Numbered from the stretch's first letter, positions 32,974-41,966 are shown. The stretch: 64,000 nt of DNA from Nitrobium sp046350935 (GCA_046350935.1 JAXLZK010000004.1:1-64000); one strand, 5' to 3'. Numbers and translations: made by a program. Notes: generated from the sequence alone by a model not told the origin.

Positions 32974-34199
32974 TGGCGCATCCGTCCATACTCGCTTTTG
33001 TGCTGGCGGGAGGGAAGGGGGAGCGGCTCTTCCCCCTGACCGCCTTCCGCTCGAAACCCGCGGTTCCCTTCGGCGGGCGGTACCGGATCGCCGACTTCGT
33101 GCTGAGCAATCTCGTCAATTCGCGCATTTACTCCATCTATCTCCTGGTGCAGTACAAGTCCCAGTCCCTCATCGAACATGCGCGGCAGAACTGGGTGCTC
33201 TCTTCGGTCATCGGGAGCCATTTCGTGACCGTAGTCCCGCCGCAGATGCGCATGGGGCCCGAGTGGTTCCAGGGCACCGCCGATGCGGTGTTCCAGAACA
33301 TCAACCTGATCAGGGAGCACGACCCGCACCTGGTCGTCGTGTTCGGCGCCGACCATATCTATCGCATGGATATCCGGCAGATGGTGGATTTTCACCTCGA
33401 AAGGGAGGCGTACGTGAGCGTGGCCGCCCGTCCCGTTCCCCTCTCTCAGGCCTCTTCATTCGGGGTGATCGTGACCGACACCGAAAGGCGCATCGTGGGC
33501 TTTCAGGAGAAGCCGAAGAATCCCACCCCCATGCCGAACGATCCGCAGCGGGCCTATGTTTCAATGGGGAACTATATCTTCAACCGGGACGTGCTGCTCG
33601 ATTCCCTGGCAAAAGCACAGCGGAAAAAGCAGCACGATTTCGGCGCCCATGTGATCCCCGGCCTGGTGGAGACGGGAAAGGTATTCGCCTACGATTTCTC
33701 CACGAATTGCATCCCTGGGACGATGCCCTACGAGGAGACGGGGTACTGGAGGGACGTGGGGACCATCCAGGCCTTCTACGACGCCCACATGGACATGCTC
33801 GGGACGGCCCCCGTTTTCCAGGTCCACAACAGGTCGTGGCCTATTCATCCCTCCGTCTACGAAGGGCCTGCAACGAGCATCCTGAACGGCGCCGTCAAAA
33901 AGAGCATTATCGCCGACGGGGTCAGCATCCATAAGGCGAAGATCCGCAATTCCATCATCCGCAGCGGGGTGGTCATCGAGGACGGCGTCAGCGTGGAGGA
34001 CAGCATCATCATGGACGACGTGGTGATACGGAAGGGAAGCCGTCTCAAAAAGGTGATAGTGGACAAGTTGAACATCATCAAAGAGAACGAGGAGCTGGGC
34101 TTCAATCTGGAAAAGAACCACTTCCAGTGCCATATCGACTCTTCGGGGATCGCCGTGGTCCCGAAGGGGGGGATGCTGGTGCGGCAGTCAAAGAGATAG
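32973..34199 (+). CDS. glgC: Glucose-1-phosphate adenylyltransferase GlgC
   Basis: Makes ADP-glucose, the donor for glycogen synthase and possibly for TreT. 408 residues from ATG 32973 (overlaps the treY stop). Motifs: FVLAGGKGERLFPLTAFRSKPAVPFGG in two overlapping pyrophosphorylase signatures, QGTADAVFQNINLI, VFGADHIYRMD as metal/nucleotide site, VGFQEKPKNP, and YWRDVGTIQAFYDAH. The C-terminal left-handed beta-helix has hexapeptide-like repeats (SIIADGVSIHKAKIRNSIIR and following). It is normally allosterically controlled; the N-terminal activator region is present but cannot be judged further. Confidence 0.95.
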   Translation: MAHPSILAFVLAGGKGERLFPLTAFRSKPAVPFGGRYRIADFVLSNLVNSRIYSIYLLVQYKSQSLIEHARQNWVLSSVIGSHFVTVVPPQMRMGPEWFQGTADAVFQNINLIREHDPHLVVVFGADHIYRMDIRQMVDFHLEREAYVSVAARPVPLSQASSFGVIVTDTERRIVGFQEKPKNPTPMPNDPQRAYVSMGNYIFNRDVLLDSLAKAQRKKQHDFGAHVIPGLVETGKVFAYDFSTNCIPGTMPYEETGYWRDVGTIQAFYDAHMDMLGTAPVFQVHNRSWPIHPSVYEGPATSILNGAVKKSIIADGVSIHKAKIRNSIIRSGVVIEDGVSVEDSIIMDDVVIRKGSRLKKVIVDKLNIIKENEELGFNLEKNHFQCHIDSSGIAVVPKGGMLVRQSKR

Positions 34200-34244
34200 G
34201 GCGGGACGAAGGGAAAGGGAGAGGCGGACGCCGCCGCACCTTCT

Positions 34245-35498
34245 ATGAAAAGCGCAACGCTCAGGAAAGAGATACAGGAGCGCCTTGCACGGATACAGCG
34301 GTGCGATATCGTCGTCGGCGTACCGAGTTACAATAACGCGGGCACGATCGGGCATGTGGTGCGCGCGGTGCAGATCGGCCTTGCCAAGTACTTCCCCGAC
34401 AGGAGGGCCGTTCTCGTAAACTCCGACGGGGGCTCGACGGACGGCACCACCGATGTCGTCCACCGGACCACCATCGAGGACTCCATTCTCCTCTTCCACC
34501 GGGTGGAGCCCGTGCAGAAGATCTCCACTCCCTATCACGGCATTCCGGGAAAGGGCAGTGCGTTCAGGACCGTTTTCGAGATCGCCGCCTCGCTCGGGGC
34601 GGGGGCGTGCGCGGTGATGGATGCAGACCTGCGGAGCATCACCCCCGAATGGGTCGAGCTTTTAGTGAAACCGGTGCTGGAGGGAGGGTTCGATTACGTC
34701 GCCCCCCTTTACCACCGGCACAAGTACGACGGCACCATTACCAACAGTATCGTGTATCCCCTCACCAGCGCCCTGTACGGGAAGCGGATACGCCAGCCCA
34801 TCGGCGGGGATTTCGGCCTTTCGGGGAGGATTGCACGGTACTATCTGACGAAGGACGTGTGGGAAACGGACGTGGCGCGCTACGGAATCGACATCTGGAT
34901 GACCACCACCGCCGTGGCCAATCGTTTCAGGGTATGCCAGGCATTCCTGGGAGCGAAGATCCACGACCCGAAGGACCCCGGCGCCGACCTCAGCGCAATG
35001 CTGTACCAGGTGGTGGGTTCGACCTTCGACCTGATGGAGGAGTATGCCGGAGTCTGGCAGGGGACCCTCTCCTCGGAGACGGTGCCGACCTTCGGATTTC
35101 AATACGCGGTGGGCCTCGAGCCGGTGGGGGTGAACCTGGACAGGATGCTGGACAAGTTCAGGCTCGGGGTCGGAGAGCTGGCGGGTATATGGAAGGATGT
35201 TCTGGACGGGGACACGCTCTTTTTTCTGACCCAGGCGGTCAATGCTCCGCGTGAGGAGTTCCATATCCCCGACGAGGTGTGGGTGGAGATCATCTACCGC
35301 TTCGCCCTTGCCGCGCATCGGAAGGTGATCAACAAGGAGCATCTCCTCAAGTCCCTCACGCCCCTTTACATCGGGAGGACCGCGTCCTTCGTCCTCGAGA
35401 CGCGGGAAAGCGGCGTGGCGGACGTGGAGGGACGGATCGAAAGATTATGCTCCGTTTTCGAGGGTAAGAAAAAATTCCTCGCCGGGGAGTGGGGGTAG
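34245..35498 (+). CDS. GT-A glycosyltransferase resembling mannosylglycerate synthase (GT78)
   Basis: 417 residues. N-terminal GT2-type fold: IVVGVPSYNNAGTIGHVVRA, VNSDGGSTDGTTDVV, GIPGKGSAFRTVF and the metal motif MDADLRSITPEWV. The middle (TNSIVYPLTSALYGKRIRQP, IGGDFGLS, ARYGIDIWMTTTAV, then KIHDPKDPGADLSAML) resembles the remembered Rhodothermus marinus mannosylglycerate synthase, including the GG(E/D) and GID motifs. It would then join an NDP-sugar directly to glycerate. Its place at the end of the trehalose/GlgC operon supports a solute role. The assignment is tentative. Confidence 0.6.
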   Translation: MKSATLRKEIQERLARIQRCDIVVGVPSYNNAGTIGHVVRAVQIGLAKYFPDRRAVLVNSDGGSTDGTTDVVHRTTIEDSILLFHRVEPVQKISTPYHGIPGKGSAFRTVFEIAASLGAGACAVMDADLRSITPEWVELLVKPVLEGGFDYVAPLYHRHKYDGTITNSIVYPLTSALYGKRIRQPIGGDFGLSGRIARYYLTKDVWETDVARYGIDIWMTTTAVANRFRVCQAFLGAKIHDPKDPGADLSAMLYQVVGSTFDLMEEYAGVWQGTLSSETVPTFGFQYAVGLEPVGVNLDRMLDKFRLGVGELAGIWKDVLDGDTLFFLTQAVNAPREEFHIPDEVWVEIIYRFALAAHRKVINKEHLLKSLTPLYIGRTASFVLETRESGVADVEGRIERLCSVFEGKKKFLAGEWG

Positions 35499-35538
35499 GG
35501 AGGAGCAGGCCGCGTTTCCGTTTCAGCAGGAGGTTGCG

Positions 35539-36237
35539 ATGAGGGATATGATCGAGAAGCTGCTGGTTGAGCCGACAAAGGCCTTTGGGGAAAGGATCGT
35601 TCAGTTCCTGCCCAACCTTTTCTCCGCGCTTTTTATCCTGGTGCTGGGGTTGCTCGCCGCCGGGCTGACGCGCTATCTCCTGGCCCGGTTGTTCCGGCTC
35701 CTGAGGCTGGACAACTTTGCGGAGAGGTCGGGGGTGAGCAGGATCATCAGGAAAGGGGGCGTCCGGGAGTCCTTTTCCGTCATCCTGGCGCAGTTTGCCG
35801 GGTGCCTGGTGAGCTTTGCCTTCGCGATCATCGCCCTGAACAGCCTCCGGGTGCGTGCCATCGAGATGCTCCTCGAACGGTTTTTCCTCTATCTGCCGAA
35901 TGTCTTTGTCGGTTTTCTCATCGTCCTCTTCGGGTATCTCCTCAGCAATTTTCTGGAGAGGGCGGCGCTGATCGCTTCGGTGAACGCAGGGTTGAGAACG
36001 GCGGGCAGCATCGGAAAGCTGGTGCGGTTATTCGTGTTCGTCTTCACTTTTTCCGTCGCCTTCGAGCAGTTGGGAATCGGCAAGGACACCGTGACCATCG
36101 CTTTTGCGCTGCTTTTCGGCGGCATTGTCTTCGGCCTCGCCCTCGCCTTCGGTCTGGGGGGCAGGGACATCGCCAAATCATACTTGGAAAAGAAAGTCTT
36201 CGGAAAGGAGAAAGAGGATGATATCGAGCATCTGTAA
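35539..36237 (+). CDS. Small conductance mechanosensitive-channel-type membrane protein
   Basis: 232 residues with AGGAGG before the ATG. Four to five transmembrane helices: FSALFILVLGLLAAGLTRYL, a second after FSVILAQFAGCLVSFAFAII, LPNVFVGFLIVLFGYLLSNF, LVRLFVFVFTFSVAFEQLG, and TVTIAFALLFGGIVFGLALAFGLGGRD, which carries the Gly/Ala-rich pore-like helix. This is the TM-helix repeat family (CmpX-like) related to MscS but lacking the large cytoplasmic vestibule. Beside osmolyte genes it fits release of solutes on hypo-osmotic shock. That role is inferred from context. Confidence 0.72.
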   Translation: MRDMIEKLLVEPTKAFGERIVQFLPNLFSALFILVLGLLAAGLTRYLLARLFRLLRLDNFAERSGVSRIIRKGGVRESFSVILAQFAGCLVSFAFAIIALNSLRVRAIEMLLERFFLYLPNVFVGFLIVLFGYLLSNFLERAALIASVNAGLRTAGSIGKLVRLFVFVFTFSVAFEQLGIGKDTVTIAFALLFGGIVFGLALAFGLGGRDIAKSYLEKKVFGKEKEDDIEHL

Positions 36238-36889
36238 GAGACACGCCGGAGCGTTTCTTCTCCTGCTTATCGCGGTCCTGGGGGGGCTGGACAACCGCAG
36301 GGCGGGTGCGGAGCCTCCCGAAATATTGCAGGGCGGCCTCAGGATCCCGGCCGTGCGCCTTCAGCCTGAGGAGATGGAAGCGCTGGCGCGGACAGGGGAC
36401 CTCCATGCGGTAAAGACCCTGATCGCGATCCTGAGCAACCGCGACGAGGACTGGAAGGTCCGCATCAGGGCGATGCGTCTGCTGGGCGCTATCGGCAACC
36501 CCCATGCAGAGGACGCCCTGATGGACATGCTGAAGGAGCTCTGTCCCGCCATGAAATGGAACGCCGCCGCCTCGCTGGGGCAGTTCAGCAAAAGCCCCCG
36601 CGTCGTGAATGCCCTGATCACGTCCCTCGGCGACCCCGACCTTTACGTGCGGGAGATGGCGCTTCAGGCGCTGGGCGCCATCGGCGACCGGAAAGCGGTC
36701 CCCTTTATCCTCCCGGCGTTGGCGGAAAAGAGCTTCGCAGTAAGGATCAGCGCGATACGGGCGCTCGGCGGGCTGGGAGACCCTGCTGCGCTGCCCTCAC
36801 TGCGGCGGGCGGCGGAGAGCGACCCCGAATCGCTTATCAGGGAGGCGGCCGGGGAGGCGGTGCGGGCGATAGCGGGAGAGGGGCGGTAG
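36218..36889 (+). CDS. Exported HEAT-repeat protein
   Basis: 223 residues starting at 36218, overlapping the previous gene by 20 nt, with GGAAAGGAGAAAGAGG upstream. A signal peptide or anchor (AGAFLLLLIAVLGGL) is followed by about five HEAT-like repeats, such as WKVRIRAMRLLGAIGNPHAE, YVREMALQALGAIGDRKAV and FAVRISAIRALGGLGDPAAL. Such proteins are protein-binding scaffolds. It is co-transcribed with the channel-like gene, so it may be its periplasmic partner. It ends 8 nt before the convergent cheB. Confidence 0.75.
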   Translation: MISSICKRHAGAFLLLLIAVLGGLDNRRAGAEPPEILQGGLRIPAVRLQPEEMEALARTGDLHAVKTLIAILSNRDEDWKVRIRAMRLLGAIGNPHAEDALMDMLKELCPAMKWNAAASLGQFSKSPRVVNALITSLGDPDLYVREMALQALGAIGDRKAVPFILPALAEKSFAVRISAIRALGGLGDPAALPSLRRAAESDPESLIREAAGEAVRAIAGEGR

Positions 36890-36897
36890 GCGCTCCG

Positions 36898-37971
36898 CTA
36901 TGCGCACTCCCTCAGAGCGGCCCCTGCCAGCGCGCCGAGGGGAAGCACTCTGTCCACCGCGTTCCTCTTGATGGCCTCCTTGGGCATTCCGAACACCACG
37001 CACGTCTCCTCGTCCTGCGCAAAGGTGACCGCGCCCGCCTGCTTCATCTCGAGCAGGCCCCGGGCGCCGTCGTCCCCCATCCCGGTCATGATGATCCCCA
37101 CCGCGTTTCTGCCCGCGTACTGGGACGCCGAGCGGAAGAGCACATCGACGGAGGGGCGGTGCCGGCTCACCAGGGGGCCGTCCTTGATTTCCACATAGTA
37201 GCGCGCGCCGCTCCTCTTCAGCAGCATGTGGCGGTTGCCCGGAGCGATCAGTGCCCGCCCGCGGATCACCGAATCGTTGCTCTCCGCCTCTTTGATGGAG
37301 ATGCGGCAGATGGAGTCGAGACGCCGCGCAAAGGCGGCGGTGAAGTGTTCGGGCATGTGCTGCACGATGACGATGCCCGGGGAGTCGGAGGGCATGTCTT
37401 CGAGGAAGGACCGGAGGGCTTCCGTGCCCCCCGTGGAGGCCCCCACCACGATGACCTTCTCGGTGGTCTGCACCATCGCTTTCGTGACCGTTTTCACGAT
37501 CACGGCGTCGGCCGTGAGTTTGGGCGCCGGTCCGTGGGGCCGTTCGCCGATGCGTTTCACCCGAGCAAGGGCGGCGGCCTTCACGGTGTCGCAGACAAGC
37601 ACCCGAGACTCCTCGAGGAACTGCTTTGTCCCGAGGCGGGGCTTTTGGATGATTTCCACCGCGCCGTATTCGAGGGCCCTGAGGGCCGTATCCGAGCCCT
37701 CAATGGCGAGAGACGAGCAGATGACCACGGGAATGGGATGCTGGCTCATGATCTTCTGCAGGAAGGTGATCCCGTCCATCCGCGGCATCTCGACGTCGAG
37801 GGTAATCACGTCGGGCACCTCGATGCGGATTTTTTCCGCTGCCGCATACGGGTCCGCGGCAGCGCCCATCACCTCGATCTCCCGGTCCGACGAGAGCACG
37901 TCCGCCAGCGTCTGGCGCACCACCGCGGAGTCGTCCACGATAAGGACCCTTATCTTGCGTTTGTCGGTCAT
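36898..37971 (-). CDS. cheB: Chemotaxis methylesterase CheB
   Basis: Removes methyl groups (and deamidates) from chemoreceptors. 357 residues from 37971, overlapping the cheR stop (ATGA). Receiver domain with D59 in TLDVEMPRMDG. Linker, then the esterase domain with the serine in VGASTGGTEALRSF, the histidine in IVQHMPEHFTAAFA and the aspartate in MTGMGDDGA. A longer frame from 38481 runs out of phase through cheR and is not real. It is the last gene of the chemotaxis operon. Confidence 0.95.
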   Translation of the reverse strand: MTDKRKIRVLIVDDSAVVRQTLADVLSSDREIEVMGAAADPYAAAEKIRIEVPDVITLDVEMPRMDGITFLQKIMSQHPIPVVICSSLAIEGSDTALRALEYGAVEIIQKPRLGTKQFLEESRVLVCDTVKAAALARVKRIGERPHGPAPKLTADAVIVKTVTKAMVQTTEKVIVVGASTGGTEALRSFLEDMPSDSPGIVIVQHMPEHFTAAFARRLDSICRISIKEAESNDSVIRGRALIAPGNRHMLLKRSGARYYVEIKDGPLVSRHRPSVDVLFRSASQYAGRNAVGIIMTGMGDDGARGLLEMKQAGAVTFAQDEETCVVFGMPKEAIKRNAVDRVLPLGALAGAALRECA

Positions 37972-38849
37972 CGCTGGAGCGGCTTCCGGTAGATGGTGGG
38001 GGAGGTCTGCACCAGAGGGACTTTGAGGCCGTTCAGGGTTTCGGAATGGCCCAGAAAGAGGTAGCCTCCGGGGACAAGGTGGCGGCAGAAGCGGTTCAGG
38101 ACTACTTCCTGGACACTCTTCTCGAAATAGATAATGACGTTCCGGCAGAAGATAACGTCCATGGGCTCGCGCATGCCGAAGTCCTCTTCCATGAAATTCA
38201 GTCTGCGAAAACGCACCCGCTCCCGCAGCTCCGGTACAATCCTCACGAGCCTGCTGCTCCTGTCCCTGCTTTTCAGCAGGTACTTCTTCCTCTGCTCGAT
38301 GGGGATGGGCTGTATCTTTTCTTCTTCGTAGATGCCTTTTTGGGCTGTCCCGAGCACCCGGGTGGAGATGTCCGTTGCAAGAATGAAAAAGGAGAAGGCG
38401 GAGTCCAGCCTGCGTGCGAACTCGCTCAGGACGATCGAGAGGGTGTACGGCTCCTCTCCCGTGGAGCACCCCGCGCTCCATATCGCCAGCTCTCTCCTTG
38501 CTCCCGCCCCATGCAGCCTGATCAGCTCAGGAAGGACGGTCTGCGTGAGGTAGGTGAAATGGGCCGGCTCCCGGAAAAAGTCGGTCTTGTTCGTCGTCAC
38601 CGCGTCGATCATGTGCACCAGCTCGGTCTCGATGCCGTGCCGGCTGAGGAGAAAATCGCAGTACTCGGAAAAGGTGCGCAGCCCGAGGACGCGCACTCTC
38701 TTCTGGAGCCGCGCCTCCAGCATGATCTTCTTCACCGGGGGCATTTTTATGCCGCACTCGGTGTGGATGAATTCGCTCAGACGATTGAATTCCTTTTCGG
38801 AGAGAGCGATGCCTGACGGCAGGGGCCGTGTGTCACTCTCCGTTTTCAT
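37968..38849 (-). CDS. cheR: Chemoreceptor methyltransferase CheR
   Basis: SAM-dependent methylation of glutamates in the receptor signalling helices. 293 residues: N-terminal helical domain (FNRLSEFIHTECGIKMPPVK), TTNKTDFFREPAHF, the SAM-binding WSAGCSTGEEPYTL, ATDISTRVL and FCRNVIIYF, then the C-terminal GGYLFLGHSETL. It is translationally coupled to mcp at 38846 (upstream, ATGA) and to cheB (downstream, ATGA). Receptor 38846-40438 has no obvious C-terminal CheR-tethering pentapeptide. Confidence 0.95.
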   Translation of the reverse strand: MKTESDTRPLPSGIALSEKEFNRLSEFIHTECGIKMPPVKKIMLEARLQKRVRVLGLRTFSEYCDFLLSRHGIETELVHMIDAVTTNKTDFFREPAHFTYLTQTVLPELIRLHGAGARRELAIWSAGCSTGEEPYTLSIVLSEFARRLDSAFSFFILATDISTRVLGTAQKGIYEEEKIQPIPIEQRKKYLLKSRDRSSRLVRIVPELRERVRFRRLNFMEEDFGMREPMDVIFCRNVIIYFEKSVQEVVLNRFCRHLVPGGYLFLGHSETLNGLKVPLVQTSPTIYRKPLQR

Positions 38850-40438
38850 ATACCGGTATTTTCATGGGGTTTTTTACTCCCGGTATCCCTTGTGTCTCTC
38901 CGGGCGCTTCCCGTGTTAAAGAAGCCGATGGTGGACTGCAGCTGCTCCGCCTGCCCCGACAGCTCCTCCGCCGTGGAGGCCATCTCCTCAGAGGCGGAGG
39001 CGTTCTGCTGCACCACCTGGTCCAGCTGCTGGATCGCCTTGTTGATCTGCTCCGCCCCCGCATCCTGCTCCCGGCTCGCTGCCGTGATCTCCTGCACCAG
39101 CTCCGCCGTCCTCTGGATGTCCGGCACCAGCTTGGTCAGCATCTCCCCCGCCTTCTCCGCCACCTGTACACTGCTGGAGGACAAATGGCTGATCTCCCCC
39201 GCCGCCGTCTGGCTCCGCTCCGCCAGCTTCCGCACCTCGGAGGCCACCACCGCAAACCCCTTGCCGTGCTCCCCGGCACGCGCCGCCTCGATCGCCGCGT
39301 TCAACGCCAGCAGGTTCGTCTGCCGGGCTATCTCCTCGATGATCGAGATCTTCCCCGCTATCTCCTTCATCGCGGTCACCGTCTCCCGCACTGCCTCTCC
39401 CCCCTCCTTCGCATCCGCTGCAGACTTCACCGCGATCTTCTCGGTCTGCTGCGCGTTGTCCGCACTCTGCCGGATATTCGCCGACATCTGCTCCATGCTC
39501 GAAGAGACCTCCTCAATGCTCGCCGCCTGCTCCGTCGCCCCCTGGCTCATCTGCTGAGAACTGCTGCTCAACTGCTGGCTGCCCGACGCCACGTTGTCGG
39601 AGGCCGCCGTCACCTCCCCTACGATGTCCTTCAGCTTCTCCACCATGTTGTTCATGGCCAGGAGGAGCTTCCCCGTTTCGTCCCTGCTCGTCGCCTCAAT
39701 GAATGCCGTCAGGTCGCCCGCGGCCAGGGAATTCATGACCCGCACCCCTTCGTTCAGGGGGCCGGTGACGCTCCGAATTATCCAGAGGGCGAGGATACCC
39801 GACAGCACCAGGCCTGCGAGAATGCTGCCGATCGAGAAGGTGCGCGTCGTACTGTAGGCGGCATCGGCACTCTCCCTCTCCTGCTTTGCCTCGTCCAACT
39901 GCACCTGCAGAAGTGCCTCGGCATCTTTCTTTGCGTTATTGAAAAGCGGTACGACGGACCTCACCGTATGCAGATTGGCCCCGTTGAAGTCCCTGTTTTT
40001 CAGGAGGGAGATGGTGGGCTTTATTCCCTCATTGACGAACCGCATCCTTTTTTCACGGTAGCTCTCCGCTAGTTTTTTTTCCCCCGGCGTCAGGGTGCCG
40101 GCCATGTACTGGCCCCAGATCTTCGTAATTGCGGCGATATTCGCCTCCACCTTCTCCAGATGCATCGTGATGGAGTGGTCCGCCTCGTGTTCTTTGCTCA
40201 CCTCGATCTTCGGGTCGTGGAACTGGGCAAGGAGCAGATGCTGAATGTTTTCGCGCATCAGGTCGTTGATTTGTGCAAGCTGCCCGGTGGGGATCAGGCT
40301 GTCGTTGTAGATGCTTTCAAGGTGATCATCATTCTGCTTCATGCCCCTGAGACCCAGCACTCCGACGGTCACGAGGAGAACCGCCATACCACCCGCCAGT
40401 AAATAGAGCCGCATACCGATCTTCATGTTCTTCAGCAT
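38846..40438 (-). CDS. Methyl-accepting chemotaxis protein, 4HB sensor
   Basis: 530 residues. An N-terminal transmembrane helix (LYLLAGGMAVLLVTVGVLGL), a periplasmic four-helix-bundle sensor (4HB_MCP type, about residues 30-185), a second helix (IGSILAGLVLSGILALWIIR), HAMP and the cytoplasmic signalling hairpin follow. The conserved tip reads EIARQTNLLALNAAIEAARA. The signalling half is encoded by a 742-nt block identical to that of the receptor at 41967-43688. Its stop overlaps the cheR start. The ligand is unknown; the downstream neighbour in transcription is cheR and the upstream one the carbonic anhydrase gene. Confidence 0.93.
   Translation of the reverse strand: MLKNMKIGMRLYLLAGGMAVLLVTVGVLGLRGMKQNDDHLESIYNDSLIPTGQLAQINDLMRENIQHLLLAQFHDPKIEVSKEHEADHSITMHLEKVEANIAAITKIWGQYMAGTLTPGEKKLAESYREKRMRFVNEGIKPTISLLKNRDFNGANLHTVRSVVPLFNNAKKDAEALLQVQLDEAKQERESADAAYSTTRTFSIGSILAGLVLSGILALWIIRSVTGPLNEGVRVMNSLAAGDLTAFIEATSRDETGKLLLAMNNMVEKLKDIVGEVTAASDNVASGSQQLSSSSQQMSQGATEQAASIEEVSSSMEQMSANIRQSADNAQQTEKIAVKSAADAKEGGEAVRETVTAMKEIAGKISIIEEIARQTNLLALNAAIEAARAGEHGKGFAVVASEVRKLAERSQTAAGEISHLSSSSVQVAEKAGEMLTKLVPDIQRTAELVQEITAASREQDAGAEQINKAIQQLDQVVQQNASASEEMASTAEELSGQAEQLQSTIGFFNTGSARRDTRDTGSKKPHENTGI
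38906..39647 (-). repeat. 742-bp direct repeat, copy 1
   Basis: As read line by line, 38906-39647 is identical to 42180-42921 (constant offset 3274), with mismatches at 38905/42179 and 39648/42922. It encodes the signalling domains of two receptors. Confidence 0.9.
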
Positions 40439-40505
40439 AGGCGCCCCCCCCTTTTTCGTACCCTTTGTTTTTCTTTCCCCAGCCCTTCCGTCTTTCGGGG
40501 CTTCC

Positions 40506-41393
40506 TCAGTTGGACGGAGCCAATACCGTGCACGGGTTATAGGTGACGGCTACCGCACCGGTGTCGAGGTCGTAGTAGGCGCCCACGACTTTCAGTTCTC
40601 CCTCCTCGATGGAGTGGGCCAGGATGGGCTTCTCCCTGATGAGCTGTTCAGCAACCATCTTTACGTTGCTTTTTACGGAGTTGGCCAGAAGATCGCCCTG
40701 TTTGAGCTTTGCTTTCTCCACTGCAGGCTGTATTTTCTCCACAATGCTCTTGATGCTTCCGGGCGCTTCGCCGCCCTTGACGGTGGCATCCACGGCTCCG
40801 CACTTTTTGTGGCCGAGGACCATGATGAGATGCACCCCAAGGTGCTCCACCGCGTACTCTATACTGCCGATGACGACAGGGTCGGCTACGTTGCCGGCAT
40901 TCCGTATTACAAACAGGTCCCCCAGACCCTGGTCGAAAAGAACTTCGGGCGGCACCCGGGAGTCGGAGCAGCCCAGAATGACGGCAAAGGGCTTCTGCCC
41001 CTTTGCAACGAAGGAGCGGCGGGCAACGGTCCGGTTCGGGCCGGTGGTTTTGCCCGCGACATAGCGCTGGTTGCCGTCGAGGAGCTTTCTGAGGGCCTGT
41101 TCGGGGCTTACCTCTCCTTCCTCATGCCCTCCCTGCACTGCGGCAGCGGCATGGGTGTCCTCCCTGTGGCGGTGCGCTGCCTCCTTCGCGGGAGCAGCGG
41201 GTTTTTTCCCGCTGCTCTTTACTCCTTCCTTCTGGGCTCCCTCCTTCGGGGCGGCCGCACTCTTTTCCGCACCTTTCTCGATCAGGACGTCCAGAGGGTC
41301 CTTCGTCCTGCCTTCGTCTTTTGCCAGGAGTGCGGCAGGAACGAAAAGGAGTGCTATGAGACAAGCGAGCAGCGCGCGAAGCCTGGCGTTCAT
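40506..41393 (-). CDS. Periplasmic beta-carbonic anhydrase
   Basis: Zinc enzyme interconverting CO2 and bicarbonate. 295 residues: a signal peptide (LLACLIALLFVPAALLA), then about 70 residues of Lys/Ala/His-rich linker, then the beta-class domain. Zinc ligands are C142, H195 and C198 with the D144/R146 pair, in GCSDSRVPPE and LGHKKCGAVDA. NAGN follows the first motif as usual. GAGGAGG precedes the ATG at 41393. It lies between cheW and a receptor gene in the chemotaxis operon, on the same strand and with short spacers (46 and 67 nt), so it is co-transcribed. An exported beta enzyme in that setting is unusual. Confidence 0.92.
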   Translation of the reverse strand: MNARLRALLACLIALLFVPAALLAKDEGRTKDPLDVLIEKGAEKSAAAPKEGAQKEGVKSSGKKPAAPAKEAAHRHREDTHAAAAVQGGHEEGEVSPEQALRKLLDGNQRYVAGKTTGPNRTVARRSFVAKGQKPFAVILGCSDSRVPPEVLFDQGLGDLFVIRNAGNVADPVVIGSIEYAVEHLGVHLIMVLGHKKCGAVDATVKGGEAPGSIKSIVEKIQPAVEKAKLKQGDLLANSVKSNVKMVAEQLIREKPILAHSIEEGELKVVGAYYDLDTGAVAVTYNPCTVLAPSN

Positions 41394-41439
41394 TGAGTAT
41401 CCTCCTCTGCTGCAGTATCCGGTAACCTCTTCCCCCGGT

Positions 41440-41955
41440 TTAATGCTTCTCTTCCGTCTCCTGGGAGGCGGCGTCGCCCATATCCCGTGCGAGAGAGAGT
41501 TCGTCGGCGGAGAAGACCTTGTCGATGTCCAGGATGATGATGAACGTATCGTCCCTCTTGCCCATCCCCCTGATGAACTCCGTCTTCAGCCGTGTCCCGA
41601 TCCGCGGCGGAGGCTCGATCTGCCCCGGCTCCAGCTCGATCACCTCCTGCACCGAGTCCGCCAACGCCCCCAGCACCGTCGTGTCCCCGTCCAAAGCGAT
41701 TTCCACGATGATGATGCAGGTGTTGACTGTCTTCTCCGTCTTCGTCATCCCGAACTTCAGCCGCATGTCCACCACCGGCACCACACTGCCCCGCAGGTTG
41801 ATCACCCCGCGCATGAAGTCAGGGGTGCGCGGCACCTTTGTGATCGTACTGAAGTCCAGCACCTCCCGCACCTGCGCTATGTCCAAGGCAAAGACCTCCT
41901 CCTCCAGCTTAAAGGTCAGATACTGTGTCGCCTCTGTGATCGCCGTTCCGCTCAT
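41440..41955 (-). CDS. cheW: Chemotaxis coupling protein CheW
   Basis: SH3-like adaptor linking receptors to CheA. 171 residues: QYLTFKLEEEVFALDIAQVREVL, VPRTPDFMRGVINLRGSVVPVVDMR in overlapping segments, then ALADSVQEVIELEP and FIRGMGKRDDTFIIILDIDKV. A 25-residue acidic tail follows the domain. AGGAGGAAGG lies before the ATG. It is located between the carbonic anhydrase gene and a receptor gene. Confidence 0.94.
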   Translation of the reverse strand: MSGTAITEATQYLTFKLEEEVFALDIAQVREVLDFSTITKVPRTPDFMRGVINLRGSVVPVVDMRLKFGMTKTEKTVNTCIIIVEIALDGDTTVLGALADSVQEVIELEPGQIEPPPRIGTRLKTEFIRGMGKRDDTFIIILDIDKVFSADELSLARDMGDAASQETEEKH

Positions 41956-41966
41956 TATCCTTCCTC

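Noticed and set aside
36898..38481. 527-residue reading of CheB with a long N-terminal extension
   Set aside because: The extra part is cheR read out of frame; CheB starts at 37971 with an ATGA overlap.
38892..39557. Open frames antisense to the receptor signalling domains (also 42100-42831)
   Set aside because: Both are mirror frames of the same repeated receptor DNA and duplicate only because of it.
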